From Scilla litardierei (taxonomy: Eukaryota > Streptophyta > Magnoliopsida > Asparagales > Asparagaceae), in contig CM061132.1 in assembly GCA_030789695.1 (NCBI GenBank), forward strand, positions 25,949,858-26,013,857: 64,000 bases of DNA, given 5' to 3'. The notes below the pieces were generated by a model. That model was not told the origin of the DNA. It was given only the letters and a program-made list of their open reading frames with translations, and did no database searches. The translations under genes and the position numbers were made by a program. Shown one piece after another: positions 55,549 to 64,000 of this stretch (position 1 is its first letter; every line of letters starts with the position of its first letter).

Positions 55549-57195
55549 GTGTTTCTTTTATTGTCTCTCTGGATGACTGATGTCTCTGTGTTATTGTTTA
55601 GTTTCGGGAACATTACAGGTACTACCCCAGCAGTGCACAGTGGATCTGCTCTGAGTTTTTGTATCTCACTTCGTAACACTTGTCTCTTTGGAAATACCTA
55701 GGATGGATTTGTACTTCTCGGGTATCCTGGGGAGCGGGACATTGCAGTTGGCTCAAGATAAAGAATGAAGAGCTAGATGTATGTTTGTGTGAGTAAACAC
55801 TTAGAATGTGAAAAGCCAAAGTATATTTTACACACACATGCAAAATTCATAGAAAATGATTTTAAAATATATTACTTAATATATTTTTCTAATATAATTT
55901 TTATAAATTATTTTTGAAGTATTTTGAAGTATAAAAACTCCAGTATCCTGTAATAGTCGATTATTATAGTCTGATAGCCGACTACTTTTGTCTGGGATTT
56001 TATTAAAACTCTCTGTTAAAATAACAGCAGCTATTTGATAAAATAGCTGACTATCTGGAAGAGATAGCCGGTTATCTGGAGAGATAGCCGACTACCTTTG
56101 TCAACTAAAGACAGAGTTGGAATCTGCCTTGATTTTTGCTAGCCGTTAGCTAGCCGTTGTAGTTGACTTTTGGAGCTGATTTCAAGCTATTTTGGAGTAG
56201 AATTTGTGCTACTATTTCCCTATAAATAGCTGGGATTCAGAAATTTTATACACAACATTTTTAATATCTAAGAAATCTCTTTATTGCTCAAAAGTGCTCA
56301 AAGCTTGATTTTCTTCTGTTCTTCATTCAAAGGGCTATTGTTTTTAATTCGTGTGCAAACTTCTTTTAAGATCATTGTTAGTATTTTATTTAGCATTTCT
56401 TTTGAATACTTGTTCATTTTGATCTCCAAGCTTAAACACGTTCTTTTTTAGATTCAAAATACAAGTCTTTCATTTTAATCTTTGTGCAAGTTTTAAAGCT
56501 CATATTTTTTCAAAGATTAAAATACTTGACTATTGATCTCTAAAGATCAAGAGCAAATTTTATAGAATCAATTTTCAAGATAAGTTTGTGATCAAATTGT
56601 GTTTCATATATATCATTTATTTGAGCAAAAGTTTCAAATTTTCTAAATCCACATTTTACACTTATATACTATTGGCTTATAGGAAACCTTGTACTCATTT
56701 CATATCTGTTGTGAAAGTCTTTGGAGAAGACTTGAGTTTGTAATTCCCGAGTTATAAGGAAAGTTTGTGTTGGAAATTCTAGTTGGTTAGAACTAGGTGT
56801 GTGCATGGAAAATCCTAGTTGGTTGTAACTAGGTGTTGGAAATTCCTAGCGAGGAAAGTAGGTGCTTGTATAGCTCGTTGCTATAGTGATTAAATCTCGA
56901 AAGTGGTCGGGAACTGGACATATGCCGAGGTTAGGCCGAATCAGGATAAAATTTCGGTGTCTGCAATGTGATCATCTGACTCTTTACTTATTGTTGCTTG
57001 AATTATTTTATTACAAATGCAGACTTATATTCAAGTATATTATATTGTTGATTAAGTACAAATTGAGGTAACTCGATTTGAGACTTAGGCAACTCGTAGA
57101 AAGATTTTTATTTCACTAAAAAGCATATATTATTTGACAACCCTATTCAACACCCCTTCTAGTGTTGTCTGCCATCCATAGGATCCTACAGAAAT

Positions 57196-60180
57196 CACCA
57201 AGTTTCAAGTATATTCGTAGATACAAAATCCATATTGTAACTGAAAAATAAATATCGAATATTTGTATATATAGACTCAAGAAAATTAAATAGCTTGAAG
57301 ACCATACTTGAGCATTTGAATGTACCTTCAAAATGTCCTTACCATACAAAATTCGAAGAATGTAGCAAAATTAATGGAGCACACATATGTGCACAAACTT
57401 GTATAAGTTTATAATTTGATACGAGTGGTTTAGACACACAGGATCGGTGATGATACACTCTATCATATCCCAATCCCATGAAAATAATCTGAAGAACACG
57501 AAGATTCTTCAGAATGGTGAATCTACATTTTTGGAGTAAAAACCAATCTCCATTAAAAATAAAATAATTTTTTCCTTGAGACTACTTGATGGATATTTAT
57601 CCACTCTTCGTGAATGGCAGATAAAGTACCTTACCATACTTATCATCCTCCAAATCGTCATAAGTAGGCCTATTATCCAACCAAGTCTTGCTTTTCTAAA
57701 AGCTATTATGACATATTATCAAAATTGCAGACACAATGGATAAAACTGGGATATAAATAATAATTTGCAACTGGAATAAAAGTTGAATATCCCGAAGCAT
57801 GTGTTCACACTCAAAATGGGTTGGAAAAGTCGATTATTAAAACAACTACAATGGATTACAATCCATTGATTCCAGTTGTTGGTGACTGCATGGGGACATG
57901 CAATCTTGCATGCTACTTCATAAATAAGATTGAGACCCTTCGGGAGTCAGAGTTATTCTCTGATGCAACTTGCATACGGAACACCTCCAAATATCTCTCA
58001 TTTAAGGATTTTTGGTTGCACAGTTTACATCACCATAGCACTACCTCAAAGAATAAAATCAGGACCTCAATGCCGTCATGGAATCTATTTAGGGTTTAAT
58101 TCACCCTAGATACCTTGCACTGCAAACGGGGGAGGCTTTAAAAGCATGTTTCGACGACTGTGCATAAATTTGTCCATATTCCCAGTAATAGGCTCAACTC
58201 GGTTGAAGCATGAAGCTCTACTGACCATTTAAAGTATCAAAAATAAATAATAAAAAACTATTATCCAAAAATTATGAAATGTGATAATGAGATCCTGAAG
58301 ATCATCCACATTAAAGAAAGCTGTTCAACAATGATCAGACATAGTTAATGACAACAAGAAAATTGTCAGATCACACATCCCTGCTGCTAATACTTCATCT
58401 AGGATTGACATCCCCGATAATGGATGCAATCCACCAGCGATAAAAGTGTATGTTCCTCACTGAAAAGAGGCAGACCACCAGGCTCCAATGATAAATTCCC
58501 AGAAAGAGGAAAACTTTTGGAGGCCTTGAGACAATATTACCACAAGATAATGAGGTCATGTCCATACCCTCACCCCTCCTGGAATCCCATGAAGAGGAAA
58601 ATCTGGGAGAAACTGAAATATAATTAAATTTTGTATGTACATGGGAGATATTGGTCAGAAAGAACACAATTGTCGACAATATATCCACATATAATATTGC
58701 CACTTACATCGCAACAGTGATGATAATTATATAATATCGATCCACAGTTGTTAATAAAATGCAAACATTGAGATTGGCCAAATGTGGAACGAGGCAATAA
58801 AAACTCAGCTGGACTCTCTTATGAAACGTGAAGCATTCGAACTTGAAGTCCAGACACCAAAATGTGTCAAACCTATGGGAATAATGAGTATTGTATAAAT
58901 GTAAATAAGTATAAAATCGTATGCTATAAGGTGCAGCCGATAGCTCAAAGTTTTTCCCGCTGAAACTGGGGAATAAATAATTAAGATGAGCTTGACTCAC
59001 TTATATAAATGATGCATCAGCCTCCCTAATTATAAATTGCGAATACCTTACCATTTGGCACAGAAAATTTTGGATATGCTACTTTTGGATATTGTGACAA
59101 CATAACTATATGGATATCTTGATGAAGATATTTTTCTCATTTCCTTAAATACCTAAATAGACTTCGGGACATCTATTCTATTGATGAGATAATAAATATT
59201 GTACAACCAAGTGAGGATTATTACTAAAGGTTGTCTTTGCATTTTTATAAAAAGCAAAGGACATGATTTGAGATCATAACTGTAATAATTTAAATCTCAT
59301 CAGATCTCTTGAAGAGAAAACTGCAATATTTGTTCAAGCCTGATTATCAAATATGATATAAAAGACCTATGTAGAAAATAAAGATATGTCATGCTCACAG
59401 ATTTATTATCTAAAAAGATAAAATCATGTTATGTCAGACTTCATACACCCAGAGTGTGTTGAAGAATTTATACAAGGACCATTGTCATCCAATAAGTACA
59501 TATATGGTAGAATGTTCACTGGATGTACATAAAGACACCTTTTGTCAGCTAGAAGCGGGAGAGGATATTCTAGGTCCTGAAGTCCATTATTTAAGTGCAA
59601 TCAGAGCACTTCTGGCTAATGCACGCGTCCCGATATAACAGTTGCAGTAAATTCACTAGCCAGATACAGTGCAATACCCACAAAGCGCCACTGGACCGGA
59701 GTTAAGTATATTTTGCACTACCTCCAAGGGTCGATAAGTTTGGGCTTATACTATAAAGAATTATCATCCATACTTATGCAGATGCAGGTTACACCCAACC
59801 CTCATAATGAGAAGTCACAAACTGGGTGCCTATGGTGAGATGGCCATCTACAATAGATCTGTAAAGTAAACTATGAAAGCAACATCATCCTATCATTATA
59901 AGATTCTCACCATTCCAAAAACAAACAAAGGGTGAGTTTGGGTGCACCAAGTGGTACATCACACCCAGTGACGACTGGGTCAAAGGCTGGTGATTTGGAG
60001 TTGACCATATAGTCTGAAGACTATGCCATATGCTTACCACAACTTTGAGGAGACCACATCAGAGGCGACAAGACAAAGAACACTTCTCCAGGGCTCTTTT
60101 GGATCCAGCAGCTGCCCAATAATGGTGATATATGTAATTTGTGCATATTTTTCGGAATGATGTAAATATGAAGGATGTAA
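57196..60180 (+). pseudogene. pol: Element A pol remnants
   Basis: Collinear with B pol but without a usable frame. Recognisable pieces: AGTTTCAAG near the junction (compare B 4787); pre-integrase around 57437-57530 with AAGATTCTTCAGAATGGTGA; integrase around 57783-58150 with GCATGTGTTCACACTCAAAA; the RT start near 58790 with CTGGACTCTCTTATGAAACG; and 59426-59638, which reads LDVHKDTFCQLEAGEDILGP and EVHYLSAIRALL, matching B's RT-RNase H junction. RNase H traces continue to about 60100 with GGCGACAAGACAAAGAACAC. Frameshifts and stops throughout agree with its position as the oldest layer. Confidence 0.82.
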
Positions 60181-60250
60181 AAACGCCTAGGAGATCAGAA
60201 AACCCAAGGGCTTGCGCAGATCATGGGGAGTTAAAAGAGAACTGTACTTA

Positions 60251-60305
60251 TTGTCCTTAGCTATGGTTTTTCCATAGAGTTTTCCATAGCCAAATGTTTT
60301 AACGA
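60251..60305 (+). promoter_or_regulatory. Element A conserved 3'-UTR hairpin
   Basis: TTAGCTATGG (60257-60266) pairs with CCATAGCCAA (60284-60293) with one mismatch. The stem bases differ from B's, but pairing and position (after pol, before TTTTAACGAGG) are kept. Confidence 0.6.
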
Positions 60306-60422
60306 GGTAAATCATATTAACTCATGATCTCAAAGTATCCACCCCTTGTGATTCTCATATGATGCTCAGAATCCCAAAGTATTCATGAGCAGAGTTCACA
60401 TTTATGGCGGGATAATGGGGAG

Positions 60423-60558
60423 TGTTATGAATAAATTATAATGTAAAGGATTAGGTTCTTGTATACTACACAAACATTGTATCCTACCACTGTATGAACT
60501 CTTTCTACTCCCATATAAATAAAAGCACGGGGTCTCCACCAGAAAGCACTTCACAACA
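60423..60558 (+). repeat. Element A 3' LTR
   Basis: 136 bp, from TGTTATGAATAAAT to TTCACAACA, with TATAAATA at 60514-60521. A purine run (ATAATGGGGAG) precedes it. The ends match B's and H's LTR ends, so the three families are related. The partner LTR is not in the window. Confidence 0.8.
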
Positions 60559-61627
60559 TTTCGTGATTTGTTATCAAAGAAAATCGTGAAGAAAATCATA
60601 GCAGAAATGGTGAAAATTCCTCCTATTGTGTTGCTCACTAAAAATGAAAAAAAATAAAAGGCAAAAACCACCTTCAACTTTAGTGAATTTCGAGAAAACT
60701 CTTCTATAGTATGAAACTCTCAAGAAATTCATTGAACTTTATTCCTTTTAAGAAATTTCCTAACACCGGTAACAAGAGTTGTATAATGATATTTTTACTC
60801 ATATCCCCATTCGCCCTCTTTAACAATTCAAGGAAAATTAATAAAACTTTAGAAAATTCTAAAGAAAAGAAAATTCAAATAAAAATTCCGGAAAAAACTA
60901 AAACATTAGGGGGAAAATTCAAAGAATTCAAAAGAAAGAGGTGAAGTTTGAAATTTTCAAATCAAATAAAATAGAAAACAGGTTAATTTCAATATATATA
61001 TATATATATAATAAAATTGAATAATTTTGGAAAAATTTGAAAAAAATAAAAACTTAGAAAACGTAAAAATAGAAATAATAAAAAATTTAAACAATATTCA
61101 AGGAAGAACTTCAAAAAAATTCTAAAACGAAGTTGGATTTTTTGTGCAATTCTCTACAATTTTTTAAATTTTCTGCTTAAATAATAATAAAATCCCCAAA
61201 AATTCTCATGGACTACTATTTATCTTCTGCTTTAAAACAACAACAAAGGTTAATGCAAAATCTTTTCGTAAACTTGCTGTGACCAATCATCATCTTCCAT
61301 ATATGAACCCACAATGACCTATCATCATGAATCATCCCATAATGACTCATCATTCATAAAACAAAATCTTCCATTTTCTCATATCATCCACCTTTCTCCA
61401 TCTTCTCCCAAAATCATCATCATTTCCAAAATCCATCAGCTTATATTAGCATCTATTATCTTTCTTCTACCAATCCACAATAACTCATCATCATCTTTCT
61501 TTTATGAACCTATAATAACTTATCATAATCCATCATCCCATTGTGACCCATAATCATCCAAAACACAAAATCCTCCATTTTCTCCCATCATCCTCCATCC
61601 TCCATCTTTTACCAAAATCATCCATTA

Positions 61628-61790
61628 TCTCCAAAACCCATCATTATCTATCATCATCAATACTTCAAAAATCTCCAAAAGCATCATCATCATCATCATC
61701 ATCATCATCTCCAAAACCTATCATTATCTATCATCATCAATTCTTCAAAAATCTCCAAAAGCATCATCATCATCATCATTCATCATCACT
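61628..61790 (+). repeat. Tandem 80-bp duplication with ATC microsatellite
   Basis: CTCCAAAACC(C/T)ATCATTATC to a run of CATs occurs twice in tandem (about 61630 and 61709), each unit ending in its own CAT repeat. Confidence 0.8.
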
Positions 61791-62179
61791 GAACTTCTAG
61801 TCCCATTGGAGCTCCAAAATTCTCTAAAACCCCACCATCCAAACCAAAAAAATATGTTTGGGGAGATAAAGAGGATGAAAGAGAGGTAATTTGGTCAAAA
61901 AATGATCACATGACATCTTACGATAGTTTTTCCAACGACAATTAACTTTTAGACCTTTTTCAAAAAGTGCAGCATTGTTTGAGGGGGTTTTTAAATTTAT
62001 CCAAACATAAGCGGCATTTTTGCTTAAAAAAATTTAGGATTTAATTTATAAATAATATTATAGTCAGAAGTTTTTCAGAAATAATCTCATCAAATTCGAC
62101 AATAGTATGACTTAACATTATGAATTATTATTATTATAATTTCGTTATTTAAAATAATTTATGAATACATCATTGGTAA

Positions 62180-62245
62180 TTGCTAGTGGCTTATTGGCCA
62201 GTTTGTTTGACTTATAAGTAGGTGGTGTGGGTTCAAATCCTTTTA
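62180..62245 (+). repeat. tRNA-like / SINE-like patch
   Basis: GGTTCAAATCC (62230-62240) is a good polymerase III B box. TGGCTTATTGG about 40 bases upstream is a weak A box. GTTTGACTTATAAGTAGG between them is the layout of plant tRNA-derived SINEs. No acceptor stem or clear tail is seen, so it is not a functional tRNA gene. Confidence 0.4.
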
Positions 62246-62886
62246 GCCTCATCATTCGATAAAAAATTGTTTTAAATTAAAAACTTATTAGTGTGTTCAA
62301 ATAATTCGTAATAATTTGTAACGTTAGCAATTAAGTTACGAATTGCAATGAATAATTTGCTAACACACAAATATCATGAGTAGCGAATAATTTTTATTAA
62401 ACAATACATGAATAACTTATAAATTATTTGAAAAAAATGTGAATAATTCGCTTTATTTGAAAATTTTGTGCATATTTTGCAAATTTTTTTCAAACAATTA
62501 GCGAATAAAAAATTTGCTAATGGATTGAGATTTTTTTTGAAAAATTTGCAAATTATTATGATTTTTTCTGGACAAACTCATGAATTCTTTAAAAATGACA
62601 AGTGATTATACCTGCTAAAAAGCATAAATAATACATGTTTGTGGTAGAAATCAATTTAGCTCACTTTTTTTATCATTTCCATTTGGTCAAGACATGAAAA
62701 ATCTTTGTTTTAATACTTACTTTTCTGTGTTTTCCTTCATTTCCTCTTCCGTTTGATTTTTCTTTTTAATCAAATAATGAAAATTGATTCCCACTTGATT
62801 TCTTTCTTTTTCTATCCATTTCTCTCAAACCAAACACAACCTTAAGAAGGAATGATTTTCTAATAGTTTTTTTAAAAACTTATAAA

Positions 62887-63008
62887 TGTTGTGAAGGTGA
62901 CAGCTACTGAACATGTAGCCCTATATTTATAGTAGAAATGTTACAATTGGGTGGATACCCTAGCACTATATGGGCTCTACATGGGCCTACAAAAGCCCAT
63001 TCATAACA
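62887..63008 (-). repeat. Element H 3' LTR
   Basis: 122 bp. Read on the minus strand it runs from TGTTATGAATGGGC to CTTCACAACA and holds CTATAAATA as TATA box. It contains GGGCTTTTGTAGGCCC, a hairpin like those in B's LTR. The other LTR is off the window. Confidence 0.78.
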
Positions 63009-63031
63009 CTTCTCCGTATCCATCCATCATT

Positions 63032-63116
63032 GTAAGCTCAATATATGAATACTTCAGGATTCATATACTGTAAGCTCAATCATTGTAAGCTCAATATATG
63101 AATACTTCAGGATTCA
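63032..63116 (-). repeat. 32-bp direct repeat in H 3' region
   Basis: GTAAGCTCAATATATGAATA followed by CTTCAGGATTCA is exact at 63032-63063 and 63085-63116, with a partial copy of the first ten bases at 63070. Confidence 0.85.
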
Positions 63117-63176
63117 CAGTGCTTATCAGTATCATGAGGATTTGGATACTTTTGGATCCTAAGTTATGAGGTCTTG

Positions 63177-63385
63177 CCTCGTTAAAACCTTTGGCTATGG
63201 AAACCCCAGTGGAAAAAACCAATAGCTAAGGAAAAAGAGTACAAGTCTCCTTAACTTTCCCTGATATATGGATATCACTAGGGGTGGATATTTCTGGATC
63301 CATAGGTAATGTGGTTGTCTCGTTAAAACCTTTGGCTATGTAAAACTCAGTGGAAAAACCAATAGATAAGGAAAAAGAGTACAAC
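63177..63385 (-). promoter_or_regulatory. Element H 3'-UTR hairpin, duplicated
   Basis: Unit 1: TTGGCTATGG (63191-63200) faces CCAATAGCTAA (63219-63229). Unit 2, about 140 bp further on, has TTTGGCTATG (63331-63340) and CCAATAGATAA, a weaker stem. Each has the CTCGTTAAAACC word on the outer side, the complement of TTTTAACGAG in B and A. Confidence 0.6.
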
Positions 63386-63419
63386 TCTTCATTAACTACC
63401 CCTGTTCTGTGCAAACTTC

Positions 63420-64000
63420 AGGCTTGCAGGTCTCCTAGGCATCTATACATCAATCCAGTTTACAACATTCTGAGAGTAAATACAAAATACAAGTATTGCT
63501 CATCTATGGCAGCTACTAAATCCAAATGAGCTTTGGGGATGTGTGTTTTGTCTCACCGCCTTTGATGTAGCCTCCTCTAATTTGAGCTAAGAAAGTGGCA
63601 TTGTCTGCGAACTTCGTAGATAGCTCCATTTCTCTAGTCTTTGACCCCATCGTCACTGTTCTGTGAGGTACTTCAGGGCATAACTACACACTCTTGATTT
63701 GCTTCTTAGATGGTGAGCTTCTCAGAATGGTAGGATGATGTTGCCTTAGTTGCATGCTTTGCAGATCTCCAGGAGGTGACCATTCCTTCGTGGCGGTCAT
63801 CGTGATGATATATTACATGCATCTGCAAATACATTTAACATGGAGGATGATCCTTGACCTTAGGAGGTAGCTCAGAAGGTGCGTAGGTCCGGTTTAGTGT
63901 CGTGCTGTAGGCGCATCATTGTATCTAGCTAACAGATTTACTGCTAACACTTTATCGGGACGCGTGTAGTTTTGCCAGATAGAGAAGTTCTTTGGCAAAG
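63420..64000 (-). pseudogene. pol: Element H pol C-terminal remnant (RNase H end)
   Basis: On the minus strand near 63575-63535 the peptide RGGYIKGGETKH matches B's KGYIKGDRTKH in RNase H. The end near 63425 matches B's MRQLKDLQA tail (AGGAGACCTGCAAGCC). Frames are broken between these points, and the upstream part lies beyond the window or is too diverged to place. Confidence 0.6.

Larger units (their letters stand above)
47037..55746 (+). mobile_element. Solo LTR S2 (Tekay-like) in C's 3' LTR, carrying a LINE
   Basis: Starts TGTAATACTC, ends GGGGAGCGGGACATTGCA, flanked by GTTGG at 47032-47036 and 55747-55751. Its own sequence is about 47037-49845 and 55504-55746, near 3 kb. It shares GGGAACATT(G/A)CAGGTACTA and CCAGCAGTGC(A/G)CAGTGGA with S1 and the TACTGGGTCACGC word (near 49567) with S1 and G. 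No coding part of a Gypsy element is present. Confidence 0.82.
9939..57190 (+). mobile_element. Element C: pol-less Copia-like element (gag and ORF3), heavily nested
   Basis: C is delimited by LTRs starting TGTTGGGATA and ending GGATCC(C/T)ACA, with a perfect GAAAT duplication (9934-9938 and 57191-57195). After the insertions are set aside, its LTRs are about 1.66 kb and its internal part only about 4.3 kb: a gag remnant (14288-15827 continuing at 44092) and a third ORF remnant (44863-46144). Nothing resembling protease, integrase, RT or RNase H lies between them. It carries S1 in the 5' LTR, D in gag and S2 in the 3' LTR. It was probably non-autonomous, served by a SIRE-like partner. Confidence 0.85.
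46807..57190 (+). repeat. Element C 3' LTR, split by solo LTR S2
   Basis: The LTR's own parts are 46807-47036 and 55752-57190, about 1,669 bp. The end GGATCCTACA is followed by GAAAT (57191-57195). It is clearly more diverged from the 5' LTR than D's, G's, E's or B's pairs are from each other, so C is the oldest complete insertion. Confidence 0.9.
590..60558 (+). mobile_element. Element A: outer, degenerate Copia retrotransposon
   Basis: A is the oldest layer. Its own sequence is in three blocks: leader (about 590-1111), gag and spacer (8437-9938), and pol remnants plus 3' LTR (57196-60558). Two later insertions separate the blocks: B with TSD CTTTT and C with TSD GAAAT. All three blocks align collinearly with element B, which is how A is recognised: leader words, gag peptides, pre-integrase, integrase, RT and RNase H remnants, then a 3' LTR with the same TGTTATGAAT start and CACAACA end. 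Every reading frame is broken. The 5' LTR is not in the window. Confidence 0.8.
60559..62886. other. AT-rich flank between elements A and H, no gene
   Basis: The sequence is very AT-rich with poly-A/T runs, a short TA run near 60993, CATCAT-type repeats (61300-61800) and a tRNA-like patch (62180-62245). Open frames at 61314-61800 are low-complexity Ser/His products of ATC repeats and not credible genes. Confidence 0.6.
62887..64000 (-). mobile_element. Element H: 3' end of a minus-strand Copia element
   Basis: On the minus strand, RNase H end, 3' untranslated region, polypurine-like GGAGAAG and a short LTR follow each other and end at 62887. The rest continues beyond 64000. The LTR ends and 3' hairpin place it with A and B. 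Confidence 0.8.

Noticed and set aside
57821..58099. 92-codon frame considered as a separate gene
   Set aside because: It is collinear with B's integrase region around 5480-5720 and is a decayed part of element A's pol.
61314..61800. Overlapping Ser/His-rich frames of 79-85 codons
   Set aside because: They are translations of CAT/TCA microsatellite and AT-rich sequence with no domain or start context.
1..64000. CRISPR arrays, rRNA genes, intact tRNA genes, bacterial operons
   Set aside because: Nothing in the window supports any of these. The repeats present are LTRs, minisatellites and microsatellites in plant nuclear DNA.

Overview
This is plant (angiosperm) nuclear DNA made almost entirely of retrotransposons nested inside one another. 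I find no convincing host gene. The plant assignment rests on the element families: Copia elements with SIRE-type gag/pol and a downstream third ORF, a chromodomain Ty3/Gypsy element of the Tekay/Del type, and a plant L1-type LINE with a zf-RVT tail. I cannot name the species.

The layout can be read as a stack because most junctions keep a 5-bp target-site duplication (TSD). Element A is an old, degenerate Copia element (own sequence about 590-1111, 8437-9938 and 57196-60558; its 5' LTR is probably left of the window). Element B, a young relative with short LTRs (1112-8431, TSD CTTTT), sits just upstream of A's gag ATG. Element C (9939-57190, TSD GAAAT) is a Copia-like element with gag and ORF3 remnants but no pol. 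C's 5' LTR holds solo LTR S1 (11553-14212, TSD CTATT). C's gag holds element D (15828-44086, TSD GAACA), a SIRE-type Copia with gag, pol and ORF3. D's 3' LTR holds Gypsy element G (25547-43905, TSD TAGAA). G's gag holds element E (28750-36692, TSD GGTGG), a gag-only Copia derivative. C's 3' LTR separately holds solo LTR S2 (47037-55746, TSD GTTGG), which holds a minus-strand LINE (about 49846-55503), which holds a 1.9-kb insertion X (51880-53775, putative TSD CCGAA). There are thus two five-level nests inside one parent.

Right of A (60559-62886) is AT-rich flank with simple repeats and a tRNA-like/SINE-like patch. At 62887 the 3' end of another Copia element, H, begins on the minus strand and runs off the window.

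Functionally, B, D and G carry most of an autonomous gene set, although B and D have nonsense and frameshift damage. G has two candidate introns, one of which exactly reconnects the integrase frame. C and E look like non-autonomous gag-carrying derivatives that would need enzymes supplied by a SIRE-like partner. A, B and H share a 3'-untranslated hairpin whose stem is kept by paired changes between families, which is the strongest hint here of a conserved and little-described RNA element. Divergence counts given are by eye and approximate.
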